From NCBI GenBank assembly GCA_044227705.1, contig JBGAWE010000004.1, positions 1 through 58,101 on the forward strand: a stretch of DNA of 58,101 nt. Direction: 5' to 3'. A model generated the notes under the pieces. That model did no database searches. It was not told the origin of the DNA and was given only the letters and a program-made list of their open reading frames with translations. The number at the start of each line of letters is the position of its first letter. Position 1 is the stretch's first letter. This stretch comes from JANOQP01 sp044227705. GTDB lineage: Bacteria > Bacteroidota > Bacteroidia > Chitinophagales > Saprospiraceae. Of the stretch, positions 26,220 through 35,000 are shown in pieces. The translations under genes and the position numbers were made by a program.

Positions 26220-27434
26220 TCAGGAGACGCGCCGCCCCTTCCACTCGTATTTTTTGATGAAAACACTGGCTGTGCCGACCACAGCTATGTAGAAAACGTG
26301 GAGGAAAAACGACGGCAGGAACCACCGCATCAAGTCGCGGCGGCCGAAGAAGCCCGTCATCTCGCGGAGGAAAAACCAGTCGGCCGCCAATTTCACGGTA
26401 AGCTGAAAAAGGAGAACCCAACCCCATTCTCTGTCCAAAATCGGCCCCAAAGCAGCCGAAACCAGCAGATTCACACAAAAAAGCCAGACGAGCGCAAGCG
26501 CGGCCGTCACAAGCCGCTCGTCATACGCGCCCGATTTCGTCGCCCAGCGCAGGCGCTGCGAGAAAAAGCTCGGCCAGTCGGGCTTGGCTTTTGTCAAGAC
26601 CGTCGCCGCCGGGTTTTTCAGGAAGGCGACGCTGCCCGGCCATCGCGCCGCGATTTTCTGGACGAGCAGCATGTCGTCGCCCGAGGCGCGGCCGTCGATG
26701 TCCGCGTAGCCGCCGATTTCGTCAAAGGTCTTCTTTTCAAAAAGGAGGTTGGCACCGTTGGCCATGTGTTGCCAGCCGCCCGCGATGCCCGCGCCGGTGA
26801 TGCCCATCATGCCCGCGAAGTCGATGGACTGGAAGCGTTCAAGGAGGCTCTTTTCGTCGTGGAAATTGACTGGCGCGGCGATGGCGCGGGGCCTGTTCTG
26901 TTCATAAAAATCAGACAGGAGAGAGAGCCAGTTTTTCGGCACAATGCAATCCGCGTCTGTGGTGATTATCAATTCGCCGCTGGCTTTTTTTACCCCAATT
27001 TCAATGGCCTTTTTCTTGAAAGAATTGACAGCCGCTGCGCCTAGTTCGTTGGCCAGTTTTATTAATCGAACTATTTTGTTCGACTGTGTTTCAACTATCT
27101 CGCCGGTATTGTCTTCGGAGAAATCGTCTATCACGATTATTTCGAAAAATTCAGGCGGGTAATTGTTTTCGAGGATGGAGTTAAGGCAGTTTAGTATGGT
27201 TGATTCTTCATTGCGGGCCGGAATTATGACTGATAATTTTAGGGTCGACTTGTGGCCGTTGTCGGTGTCCCCGCCAACAACCGTGGTGCGAGCCGTCACG
27301 GGAGTTGCTGGCGGGGACGCCAACAACGGCCACGGCGGCAACTTCTTCCAACTGAAAAAATAGATGCCCATTAACCCCGCATACCCGAGTGCGAGCACCA
27401 CCGAAAGGATTTCCCAAAAAAGAGGGGGAGCCAT
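26220..27434 (-). CDS. Membrane glycosyltransferase family 2
   Basis: Inverting glycosyltransferase of 404 residues. One N-terminal membrane helix (about 6-27), then the GT2 fold from about residue 66 (LSVIIPARNEE), the nucleotide-sugar DxD in TTDADC, the acceptor-side acidic motif GRASGDDMLL and SQRLRWATKS, the Q-x-x-R-W motif of processive or chitin/cellulose-synthase-like enzymes. Two or three C-terminal helices (about 305-395) follow. Residues 34-61, between helix and catalytic domain, are encoded by a palindromic element (27252-27333). ATG 27434 is preferred over the adjacent TTG. It is just downstream of rfbA (6-base gap), so it likely builds a surface glycan or glycolipid. Confidence 0.88.
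   Translation of the reverse strand: MAPPLFWEILSVVLALGYAGLMGIYFFSWKKLPPWPLLASPPATPVTARTTVVGGDTDNGHKSTLKLSVIIPARNEESTILNCLNSILENNYPPEFFEIIVIDDFSEDNTGEIVETQSNKIVRLIKLANELGAAAVNSFKKKAIEIGVKKASGELIITTDADCIVPKNWLSLLSDFYEQNRPRAIAAPVNFHDEKSLLERFQSIDFAGMMGITGAGIAGGWQHMANGANLLFEKKTFDEIGGYADIDGRASGDDMLLVQKIAARWPGSVAFLKNPAATVLTKAKPDWPSFFSQRLRWATKSGAYDERLVTAALALVWLFCVNLLVSAALGPILDREWGWVLLFQLTVKLAADWFFLREMTGFFGRRDLMRWFLPSFFLHVFYIAVVGTASVFIKKYEWKGRRVS
27252..27333. repeat. Palindromic element inside the GT2 gene
   Basis: Arms 27252-27281 and 27304-27333 are reverse complements at 27 of 30 positions; the loop also contains CCGTG/CACGG (27281-27285 and 27297-27301). The core GACGCCAACAACGGC recurs at 57603-57617. 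It reads through in frame, adding about 28 Pro/Ala/Thr-rich residues to the protein linker. Confidence 0.8.
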
Positions 27435-27440
27435 CAATCG

Positions 27441-28325
27441 TCAGATTTCTACCCGCTGCTTGCCCATGCGCAGCAGATTGAGGAGGTACTCGCCGTAGCC
27501 GCTTTTGAGGTATTTGTGGCCCAGTCGCTCGAGTTGCGCGTCGTCGATGAATCCCATCTCCCATGCGACCTCCTCGATGCAGCCGATTTTAAGGCCCTGC
27601 CGCTCCTCGATGGTCTGGATGAACTGCCCGGCCTGCATCAGGCTCTGGTGGGTACCGGTGTCGAGCCATGCGTAGCCCCGGCCCATCACGCCGACCTTGA
27701 GCTTGCCGACCTCGAGATAATGGCGGTTCACGTCGGTAATTTCGTACTCGCCGCGCGGCGACGGGGCGAGGTTTTGGGCGACATCGACCACGGAGTTGTC
27801 ATAAAAATAAAGACCGGGCACGGCCCAGTTCGATTTGGGCGATTTCGGCTTCTCCTCGATGGATAGCGCATTGTAGTGTTCATCGAACTCAACCACGCCA
27901 TATCGTTCCGGGTCGCTTACTCGATAGGCGAAGACCATTCCGCCGCTTGGATTGGCTGCAGATTGGAGAAGTTTGCCCATTCCCGCGCCGTGAAAAATGT
28001 TGTCGCCGAGGATGAGTGCCGCCGCGTCGCCTCCGATGAACGGCGCGCCGAGGACAAAGGCCTGCGCCAGCCCGTTGGGGTCGTGCTGCACGACGTACTC
28101 GAAGCGCATCCCGATTTCCTCGCCCGAGCCGAGGAGGTGCTCGAATTTCGGCAGGTCATAAGGTGTGGAAATGATGCAGACCTCGCGGATCCCCGCCAGC
28201 ATGAGGGTCGAGAGCGGGTAGTAAATCATCGGCTTGTCGTAGACCGGCATGAGCTGCTTCGACACGGCGAGCGTCAGCGGGTAGAGGCGCGTGCCGAGGC
28301 CCCCGGCGAGGATGATGCCTTTCAT
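27441..28325 (-). CDS. rfbA: Glucose-1-phosphate thymidylyltransferase
   Basis: Makes dTDP-glucose from dTTP and glucose 1-phosphate, the first step to dTDP-rhamnose and related sugars. The 294-residue protein begins MKGIILAGGLGTRLYPLT, the nucleotide-binding loop, and shows KQLMPVYDKPMIYYPLSTLM, LILGDNIFHG and the SIEEKPKSPKS segment, all diagnostic for RmlA/RfbA. Length is normal. The rest of the rml pathway is not in the window. ATG 28325, with a TAnnTTTG element 33 bases upstream. It leads an operon with the GT2 gene. Confidence 0.95.
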   Translation of the reverse strand: MKGIILAGGLGTRLYPLTLAVSKQLMPVYDKPMIYYPLSTLMLAGIREVCIISTPYDLPKFEHLLGSGEEIGMRFEYVVQHDPNGLAQAFVLGAPFIGGDAAALILGDNIFHGAGMGKLLQSAANPSGGMVFAYRVSDPERYGVVEFDEHYNALSIEEKPKSPKSNWAVPGLYFYDNSVVDVAQNLAPSPRGEYEITDVNRHYLEVGKLKVGVMGRGYAWLDTGTHQSLMQAGQFIQTIEERQGLKIGCIEEVAWEMGFIDDAQLERLGHKYLKSGYGEYLLNLLRMGKQRVEI

Positions 28326-28357
28326 TTTCAGTAAGCTGTTTTGATGGAAAAACCGGG

Positions 28358-28365
28358 CAAAACTA
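28358..28365 (-). promoter_or_regulatory. Bacteroidota -7 promoter element for rfbA
   Basis: Minus-strand TAGTTTTG exactly matches TAnnTTTG, 33 bases before the rfbA ATG and in the 88-base gap after obgE, which argues that rfbA has its own promoter. Confidence 0.5.
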
Positions 28366-28413
28366 CCCGCTTTGCCCGTCGCCGACCGGGTATTTCTCAA
28401 ATCAGCGCAGCTT

Positions 28414-29415
28414 TCAAGCTGTGACCGCCTCGTTGAGCCGCCGCCAGAGGATGTCTTTCAGCTCAATCAGATGATGCCCCGTCGCCGCCGAGATGAAGAT
28501 GGTCTCGACGTCCGCCGGGCAGTCGGCCCGGAGCATTTTCTCCAAATCCGGGTCTATCAAATCGGCCTTCGAGAGGGCGAGGACGCGCGGCTTGTCGAGC
28601 AGTTCGGGGTTGAACTGGCGAAGCTCGTTGACCAGAATCGCGTACTCCTCCGAGATTTTCCGGTCGGTGTCGCACGGTATCATGAAGAGGAGGACGGCGT
28701 TGCGCTCGATGTGGCGCAGGAATCGGTGGCCGAGGCCCTTGCCCTCGTGCGCCTTTTCGATGATGCCGGGGATGTCGGCCATGACGAACGAGCGCGTCTC
28801 GCGTACGGATACGATGCCGAGCTGCGGCGTCAAGGTGGTGAAGGCGTAGTCCGCAATTTTCGGCTTTGCGGCGCTGACGGCGGCGAGCAGCGTGCTCTTC
28901 CCCGCGTTCGGGAAGCCGACGAGGCCGACGTCGGCCAGCGTTTTCAGCTCCAAAATTATCCACCGCTCCTCGCCCGGCTCGCCCGGTTGGGCAAAGCGCG
29001 GAGCTTGGTTGGTTGAAGTTTTGAAAAAATCGTTGCCCTTTCCGCCCCGACCGCCTCGAAGGAGGACTTTTTCCTCGCCGGGCTTGGTGATTTCGAGCAA
29101 AAACTCCCCCGTTTCAGCGTCGCGGGCGACGGTGCCGAGCGGCACGTCGACGGTAATGGACTTGCCATCAGAGCCGGTCTTGAGGCCGCCCCGGCCGCTC
29201 ATCCCGTTGTCGGCGTAGATGTGCTTGCGGTAGCGGAGGGGCAGCAGCGTCCACTCGTTGCGGTCGCCGCGCAAGGTGATGTTGCCGCCCCGGCCGCCGT
29301 CGCCGCCGTCAGGGCCGCCTTTGTAGGTCTGGGCCGTGTGCGCGAAATGGACGCTGCCGCCGCCGCCGTCGCCGCTGCGGAAGAGGATTTTGACGTAGTC
29401 GATGAAATTTTCCAT
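28414..29415 (-). CDS. obgE: GTPase ObgE/CgtA
   Basis: Essential ribosome-associated GTPase of 333 residues. The glycine-rich Obg fold fills residues 1-158 (GDGGGGSVHF, GGDGGRGGNI, GGRGGKGNDFF). The G domain follows with G1 GFPNAGKSTL, G3 DIPG and G4 SKAD in LALSKADLID (Ser in place of the more common Asn). The C-terminal OCT domain is absent, as is usual in this phylum. ATG 29415 is preferred over a start eight codons upstream because it begins the Obg fold (MENFIDYVKI). It is divergent from gmk. Confidence 0.95.
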   Translation of the reverse strand: MENFIDYVKILFRSGDGGGGSVHFAHTAQTYKGGPDGGDGGRGGNITLRGDRNEWTLLPLRYRKHIYADNGMSGRGGLKTGSDGKSITVDVPLGTVARDAETGEFLLEITKPGEEKVLLRGGRGGKGNDFFKTSTNQAPRFAQPGEPGEERWIILELKTLADVGLVGFPNAGKSTLLAAVSAAKPKIADYAFTTLTPQLGIVSVRETRSFVMADIPGIIEKAHEGKGLGHRFLRHIERNAVLLFMIPCDTDRKISEEYAILVNELRQFNPELLDKPRVLALSKADLIDPDLEKMLRADCPADVETIFISAATGHHLIELKDILWRRLNEAVTA

Positions 29416-29485
29416 AGAAAGGAGGCCTATTTGACCCAAAAATCGGGCGAAGGTGGGCCAGCCGCCCGTTTGCTAATATTGCCCG

Positions 29486-30070
29486 ATGAAAAAAGACCAC
29501 GTTCGCCTCGTCATCGTCGCCGCGCCCTCGGGGTCGGGCAAGACGACCATCGTCCGCCATTTGATGGGGCGCTTCCCGAGCCTCGCTTTCTCGATCTCGG
29601 CCACCACCCGCCCCCGGCGGGCGCACGAGGAGGACGGGCGCGACTACTATTTCATCCCCGTCGCGGAGTTCAAAAAGAAGGTCGCCGCCGGGGACTTCCT
29701 CGAGTGGGAAGAGGTCTACGCGGGCAGCTTCTACGGCACCTTGTTGAGCGAGGTGCGGCGGATGAAATCGCTGGGCCGCGACATCATCTTCGACGTCGAC
29801 GTGAAAGGCGCCCTGAACATCAAAAAGAACTACCCGGAGGGCAGCCTCGCCCTTTTCGTCAAGCCGCCGAGCCTCGAAGTGCTGGGCGAACGGCTGCGGT
29901 CTCGGGGGACGGAAACCCCCGAAACGCTGGCAAAACGGCTCGAAAAAGCCGATTACGAACTGACTTTCGAGAAAAACTTCGACGCCGTGGTGGTCAACGA
30001 CGATTTGCCGACGGCACTTCGGGAGGCGGAGCGCATCGTCGGCGAGTTCCTCGAAACGCAGCTGGGTTGA
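29486..30070 (+). CDS. gmk: Guanylate kinase
   Basis: Phosphorylates GMP to GDP with ATP. The 194-residue protein has the P-loop APSGSGKTT (13-21), the GMP-binding segment SISATTRPRRAHEEDGRDYYF and the downstream EWEEVYAGSFYGT, all typical. Length is normal. A one-mismatch -7 element TAATATTG lies just upstream (29474-29481). The stop at 30070 is followed after three bases by the LysE-family gene, so the two are co-transcribed. Confidence 0.96.
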   Translation: MKKDHVRLVIVAAPSGSGKTTIVRHLMGRFPSLAFSISATTRPRRAHEEDGRDYYFIPVAEFKKKVAAGDFLEWEEVYAGSFYGTLLSEVRRMKSLGRDIIFDVDVKGALNIKKNYPEGSLALFVKPPSLEVLGERLRSRGTETPETLAKRLEKADYELTFEKNFDAVVVNDDLPTALREAERIVGEFLETQLG

Positions 30071-30073
30071 GTT

Positions 30074-30703
30074 ATGGGCATTCTCCTGAAAGGCGTTTTG
30101 CTGGGCTTCTCGCTCTCCTTTTTAGTGGGGCCGCTGCTGTTCGCGCTTGTTCAGTCGTCGCTCGAAAAGGGGGTTCGGGCAGGGCTTTCGCTCGCGGCGG
30201 GCATCTGGGCGAGCGATGTGCTGTTTGTGGTGGCCGTCCTTTTTTTCGTGGAACGCATCAGGGGGCTGACGGCCGGGCCGCTCTTCGCCCGAGAGGCCGG
30301 ATTGGTCGGCGGGCTGCTGCTCATCGGGTTCGGCGCGGCCAATTTTCTGGGGAAGGCGCGGCCGCCGAAGTTTCAAACCGATTCAACCGGGCTGACCAAA
30401 AGACCCAACCTCTTTGCCCAATTCAGCAAAGGTTTTTTGGTCAACAGCGTCAACCCGTTCACCGTCTTCTTCTGGCTGGGCATCACGGGGACGGTCGTCG
30501 CGCCGAACGGTTGGGGGGTCCGCGAGTCACTCGTGTTCTTCGGCGGGATGCTCGGGACGCTCGTCGCAACGGACACGGCGAAGGTTTTCCTCTGCCAAAA
30601 AATCGGCCGCTGGCTGACGGAGCGGCATGTCCGGCAGGTGCGATTGGCGGTGGGCGCGGGGCTTATCGCGTTCGGCATTGCGTTGATTTTCAGGACGTTG
30701 TGA
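30074..30703 (+). CDS. LysE/RhtB-family amino-acid exporter
   Basis: Membrane protein of 209 residues with about six hydrophobic helices. The N-terminal GVLLGFSLSFLVGPLLFALVQSSLEKGVRAGLSLAAGIWASD contains the LysE signature GP...F..V...sl..G...Gl..a.G, and a central stretch FLVNSVNPFTVFFWLG holds the usual NP pair. Family members export amino acids or related small molecules; the substrate is not predictable. It begins three bases after gmk. Confidence 0.88.
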   Translation: MGILLKGVLLGFSLSFLVGPLLFALVQSSLEKGVRAGLSLAAGIWASDVLFVVAVLFFVERIRGLTAGPLFAREAGLVGGLLLIGFGAANFLGKARPPKFQTDSTGLTKRPNLFAQFSKGFLVNSVNPFTVFFWLGITGTVVAPNGWGVRESLVFFGGMLGTLVATDTAKVFLCQKIGRWLTERHVRQVRLAVGAGLIAFGIALIFRTL

Positions 30704-30844
30704 GAAAATCGGCGTTCGATTCAACAAAGAATAACAGCCCGCGCCATCCAATTCTTCACATAGGTTAACTCGGTGAGGTGGGCAGCCGCGCCACCTTTGC
30801 CCCGTCTTCTGACAAATCATTTTTCACCCAACCTTCTTCATAAA

Positions 30845-31438
30845 ATGAACAAAACTTCTGTTCTCTCCATCGCCCTCGCGGCGGTCGCCCTGTTCGCCTT
30901 CCGCGCCGCCGGGCCTGAAAACTTTACCGCCGACACCGCTGCCTCGAGCCTCGACTGGACGGGCTACAAGGTCACCGGCAAGCACACGGGCCACGTCAAC
31001 CTCAAGAACGGCTCCCTCCAAATCGAGGGCGGCGTGCTCAAGGGCGGTTCGTTCGACATCGACATGACCTCCATCACCTGCACCGACCTCGAAGGAGAAT
31101 GGGCGGGCAAGCTCATCGGCCACCTCAAGAGCGACGACTTCTTTGGCGTCGCCGCCAACCCGACGGCCAAGTTCGTCATCACCCGGGCCATCCCGCAGGA
31201 CACGAAGGGCAATTACAAAGTCGTTGGTGACCTGACCATCAAGGGCACGACCGTGAGCCAAAAGATGTTTGTCAACGTCGCTCTATCGGGAAACTCGGCC
31301 ACCGCGACCGGCAAAATCACCATCGACCGGTCGAACTACAACATCAAGTACGGTTCCGGCTCCTTCTTCGACGGGCTGGGCGACAAGACGATTTACGACG
31401 AGTTCGACGTGGCCTTCACCCTCGTCGCCAAGAAGTGA
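30845..31438 (+). CDS. YceI-family periplasmic lipid-binding-like protein
   Basis: Protein of 197 residues with a signal peptide (NKTSVLSIALAAVALFAFRAA). The mature part is a YceI-type extended lipocalin-like barrel: SSLDWTGYKVTGKHTGHVNL, GGSFDIDMTSITCTDL, HLKSDDFFGVAANPTAKF and the final DEFDVAFTLVAKK strands. YceI proteins bind polyprenoid or other amphiphilic molecules; the ligand here is unknown. I chose ATG 30845 for its signal peptide. A strong terminator follows at 31501. Confidence 0.92.
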   Translation: MNKTSVLSIALAAVALFAFRAAGPENFTADTAASSLDWTGYKVTGKHTGHVNLKNGSLQIEGGVLKGGSFDIDMTSITCTDLEGEWAGKLIGHLKSDDFFGVAANPTAKFVITRAIPQDTKGNYKVVGDLTIKGTTVSQKMFVNVALSGNSATATGKITIDRSNYNIKYGSGSFFDGLGDKTIYDEFDVAFTLVAKK

Positions 31439-31500
31439 TTCTCTTTCTAAAAGATTGATTTTCAGTCTTTTGCCAACCTGAAAAATAAGTTTCAGGATTC

Positions 31501-31540
31501 AGCCGCCGGCTCCGAGCAATCGGAACCGGCGGCTTTTTTT
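31501..31540 (+). terminator. Intrinsic terminator after the YceI gene
   Basis: AGCCGCCGGCTCCGA (31501-31515) pairs with TCGGAACCGGCGGCT (31520-31534) with one mismatch around a GCAA tetraloop, followed by seven T's. It separates yceI from the long leader of the next gene. Confidence 0.9.
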
Positions 31541-31667
31541 ATGCCCAAGTCGGGGGAGAAAAAGAGCGGCGGAAAATTTTAAATCCAGTATTTTTTCAAA
31601 TCGACAAAAAGTGGCACACGATTCGCCAAGCCTAAATCGAGAAACTACAACGACGTGTCCATCGATG

Positions 31668-31985
31668 CCCGAGCAATCGGGACGAGGTGGGGTTTTAATC
31701 CCCTGAACGCGCACATTGGCGCGGCGGCCCGACGAGGGTCGCTGCGCCAATCTTGACGGACTTTGATTTCAACATACTGTGAGAAAACGTGGAGCGCACC
31801 GTGCGCCCAAGCCCGCCGCAGCTTTTAGCGAAGGCGGGTCGCCCGCCATTTCGCGGGCCGTTTCCACCCGTTACGACTACTTCTTTTTTAATCCCCGCTG
31901 GTGAAAAATCAGCCTCGCGCACTTGTCGTGCGCCGGGCCGCGCCTTGCCTCTTTTCGAGTTTTTCGATGGAGGCAGTCGCGGCCC
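31668..31985. repeat. Hairpin-rich region upstream of the first giant surface protein
   Basis: The region between the yceI terminator and the giant gene contains, in order, hairpins 31668-31681 (CCCGA-GCAA-TCGGG), 31715-31751 (ATTGGCGCGGCG with CGCTGCGCCAAT, one mismatch), 31794-31806 (GCGCAC-C-GTGCGC), 31812-31838 (CCCGCC/GGCGGG), 31917-31933 (GCGCAC-TTGTC-GTGCGC) and 31935-31985 (GGGCCGCG plus GCCTC with GAGGC plus CGCGGCCC). An open frame from 31789 runs through it but has no protein-like character. It may be a structured leader RNA or a cluster of REP-like repeats. Confidence 0.6.
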
Positions 31986-32082
31986 GGCCCGGCCCGGGCG
32001 GAGTCTGCCCGAACCGATGGTAACCAGCAAATTCTCGGTACTGCTTTTCCAGTCGATTACCAACCAAACATTTTTCAGTGTT

Positions 32083-35000
32083 ATGAGAATCTGCTTCATC
32101 AACACCGCCCCCGTCATGTCGGGCGCGGAGGGTTTCCGTCTGTTTTTCCAAAAAAACGGCATCCAAAAGCCCGGTTTCGGGCAAATCGCGGGCCGCATGG
32201 CCGTCTTCCTCCTCCTCTTTTTGACGGGGAAAATCTGGGCGCAGCCCAACTGCGAGCCGGTGTGCAAGCCCACCGAGCACTTCAACATGCTGCCCACCGC
32301 ACCGGCCGCCGCGCCGACCATCACCCCGGCCGACGTGCTCTCGCCGCCGCTCTGCGTGGGAAACCACACGGTCACCATCTTCAACCAAGCCCTGACGGCG
32401 CAAATCCCTCAGCCGCTCGTCGGCGGGTTCTACGTCGGCTCGTGGCGGTGGGCGAAGGTGACTTATTCGGGTAGCGGCCTGACCTGCATGACGAAGGTCT
32501 TCTTTGACGACAACACGCCGCCCACCATCGCCTGCAAGGACACCCTCGTGTCTTGCAACACGCCGCTCGACACGGCCACGCTCGGCCGCCCGGTGGTCTC
32601 CGACAACATATCGGGGCAGTTCTGGCTCAAGTCGAACCTTTCGTTCACGGACGTGGTCACGGCCGTCGGCGCCTGCTCCGACAACTTCCTCCAAAAAATC
32701 AACCGCCGCTGGGAGACCTTCGACCAGAGCGGGAACACGGCGACATGCATCCAAAAAATCGAGGTGAAAAGACCCGTCCTCGACGACGTGGAGTTCCCCA
32801 GCGACGTTGACATCCCCGCATGCATGGGGAAGAGCAAGGACAACCTCGCCCTCACCGGCCAGCCGCTCATCAACGGGCGGCCCATCACCGACCCGGCCTG
32901 CGGGTTCACCGTCTCGCGCCACGACGGGATTTCCTCCCTCTGCGGCACCACCGACACGACCTGGGAAAGACACTGGCAGGTCATCCTCCCGCAGCCTTGC
33001 ACCGGCATCAAAGACACCCTTTTCGGCCTCCAGTACATCACGAAGATGGACACGACGCACCCGACCCTCCTCTGCCCGATGGACATGACGGTCGGCTTTG
33101 TCTCCGGCGAGTGCTTCGGCAACGTGACGCTCCCGCCGGTCTACGCCAACGACTTCTGTGCGGGCATCATCCAAGCCATCCCGTCGTGGTACTACGGCAG
33201 TGGAATCGGGGTTTTTGAGAACATCCCGGCAGGCACCTACGACATCACCTACACGGCTGCCGACTGCAACAACGAGTCGACCTGCCAACTGAAACTGACC
33301 GTCGAAGACCAGCAGCCGCCCGAAATCGAGTGCCGCACGAAAGTCCCCGTCATGCTCGGCGCGAACGGGAAGGCGAGCGTCCCGGCCAAGGTCTTCTTGC
33401 TCAACTACTCGGACAACTGCACCAACGATTTCGTCTTCTCCATCGACGACGGAAGCGGCATCTTCAAGCCAGACCTCGAAGTTGATTGCAGCGACATCGG
33501 GACGCTCGTCGCCACCGTCCGCGTGGCCGAATACGGGAACTTGAACAGCTTCGCCGAATGCATGGTGACGGTTCAGGTCATCGACAAGATGAAGCCCGTC
33601 GTGAAATGCCCGGCCGACCTCGCCGTGTCGTGCAGCGATCCCAACTTGTTCAACCTCAACGCTTTCGGTCAACCGAGCATCACCGACAACTGCTCTGTCG
33701 CCGACGTTCAGTATTCCGAAAAGAAGGAAATCAGCGCGATGTGCGGCGACGGTTTCATCGTCCGAAAATGGATCGCCACCGACCCGTCGGGCAACAAGGA
33801 TTCTTGTTCCCAAAAAATCACGGTAGTGCTCGACAAGCCCTTCTCGGCGGCCAACATCGTCTGGCCGAAGGACACCGTGATTTTCGACTGCTCGGCGGCC
33901 GTCGACCCATCGCTCTTCCCGGCGGCCTACAAAGAACCTTCTTTCAAAGGAGTGTTTTGCGGGATGCCCGTCTTCTCGAAAACCGACGCGGTCTACGATG
34001 GCGGCAAGCCCGCCTGCTGGAAAATCGTGCGCAAATGGAAGGTCATCAACTGGTGCGGCTACAACCAGCAGACCGGCTCGCCGAGCTGGGAATACTACCA
34101 GACCATCGCCGTGATGGACTCCATCAAGCCCGTCATGCACCTCCCGGCCGACATGACGGTGAGCCTCGGCGCAACCTGCACGACCGGCCCCGTGACCGCC
34201 TCCGCGACCGCGACAGACTGCTCGGTGAACATCACTTGGAAGCAATACCTGCTCAACGGGACTAAGAATCCGTATGCCACGAACGCCAACAGCCCCAACC
34301 TCTCGGGCAACTACCCGGCCGGGACGACGACCGTCAAGGTTATCTGCTCCGACGGCTGCGGCAACGAGGCGGTCGGCCTCTGGAAGGTGACGGTGAAGGA
34401 CTTGAAGGCGCCGACCCCCGTCTGCGTCAACGGCCTCTCTGTCAACCTCTCGAAAATGGGCGACAATATTTTCATGGCGATGGTCAACGCGAAGGACTTC
34501 AACCAAAGCTCGACCGACAACTGCACGGCGGCGGCCGACCTCAAGTTCACCATCCGAAAGGCCGACCCGAACGCGACCGGCCCGGCCACAGAGACCGTCG
34601 TGAGCTTCGACTGCAACGACCTGGGCACTCAAATCGTCGAGCTGTGGGTCACCGACCTAGCGGGCAACAGCGACTACTGCACGACCTACATCATCGTGCA
34701 GGACAACAAGGGCTGGTGCATGACGAACACCTCGAAAATCACCGGCTCCATCAAAACGGACATGGGCGAGATGCTCGAAAACGCCAAAATCGAGCTGATG
34801 AACAACGCGGCCGTCGTGCCGGTGGCGACCTCGGCGCAGGGCAATTTCGCCTTGCAAAACCTCTCCATCGGCCAGGACTACGCGGTGCACCCCGTCAAAA
34901 ACGACGACCCGGCGAACGGCATCTCGACGTTCGACCTCATCGCCATCCAGAAGCACGTCCTCGGCATCGCGCCGTTCACGTCGCCGTGGCAGTACATCGC

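Noticed and set aside
22818..26266. Two long minus-strand frames opposite the TPR genes
   Set aside because: Leucine/valine-rich mirror images of TPR codons; the plus-strand genes have signal peptides and repeats.
31687..31901. Possible CRISPR repeat fragments (GGTTTTAATCCCC and TTTTTTAATCCCC)
   Set aside because: Only two dissimilar short matches, no regular spacing, no cas genes.
31789..32082. Extending giant protein 1 upstream to an ATG at 31789
   Set aside because: The extra 98 residues are low-complexity and encoded by the hairpin cluster; no signal peptide begins there.
31909..34632. 907-residue open frame on the minus strand opposite giant gene 1
   Set aside because: It is antisense to a protein with clear domains, has Arg/Asp/Val-rich low-complexity composition, and reflects the codon bias of GC-rich genes.
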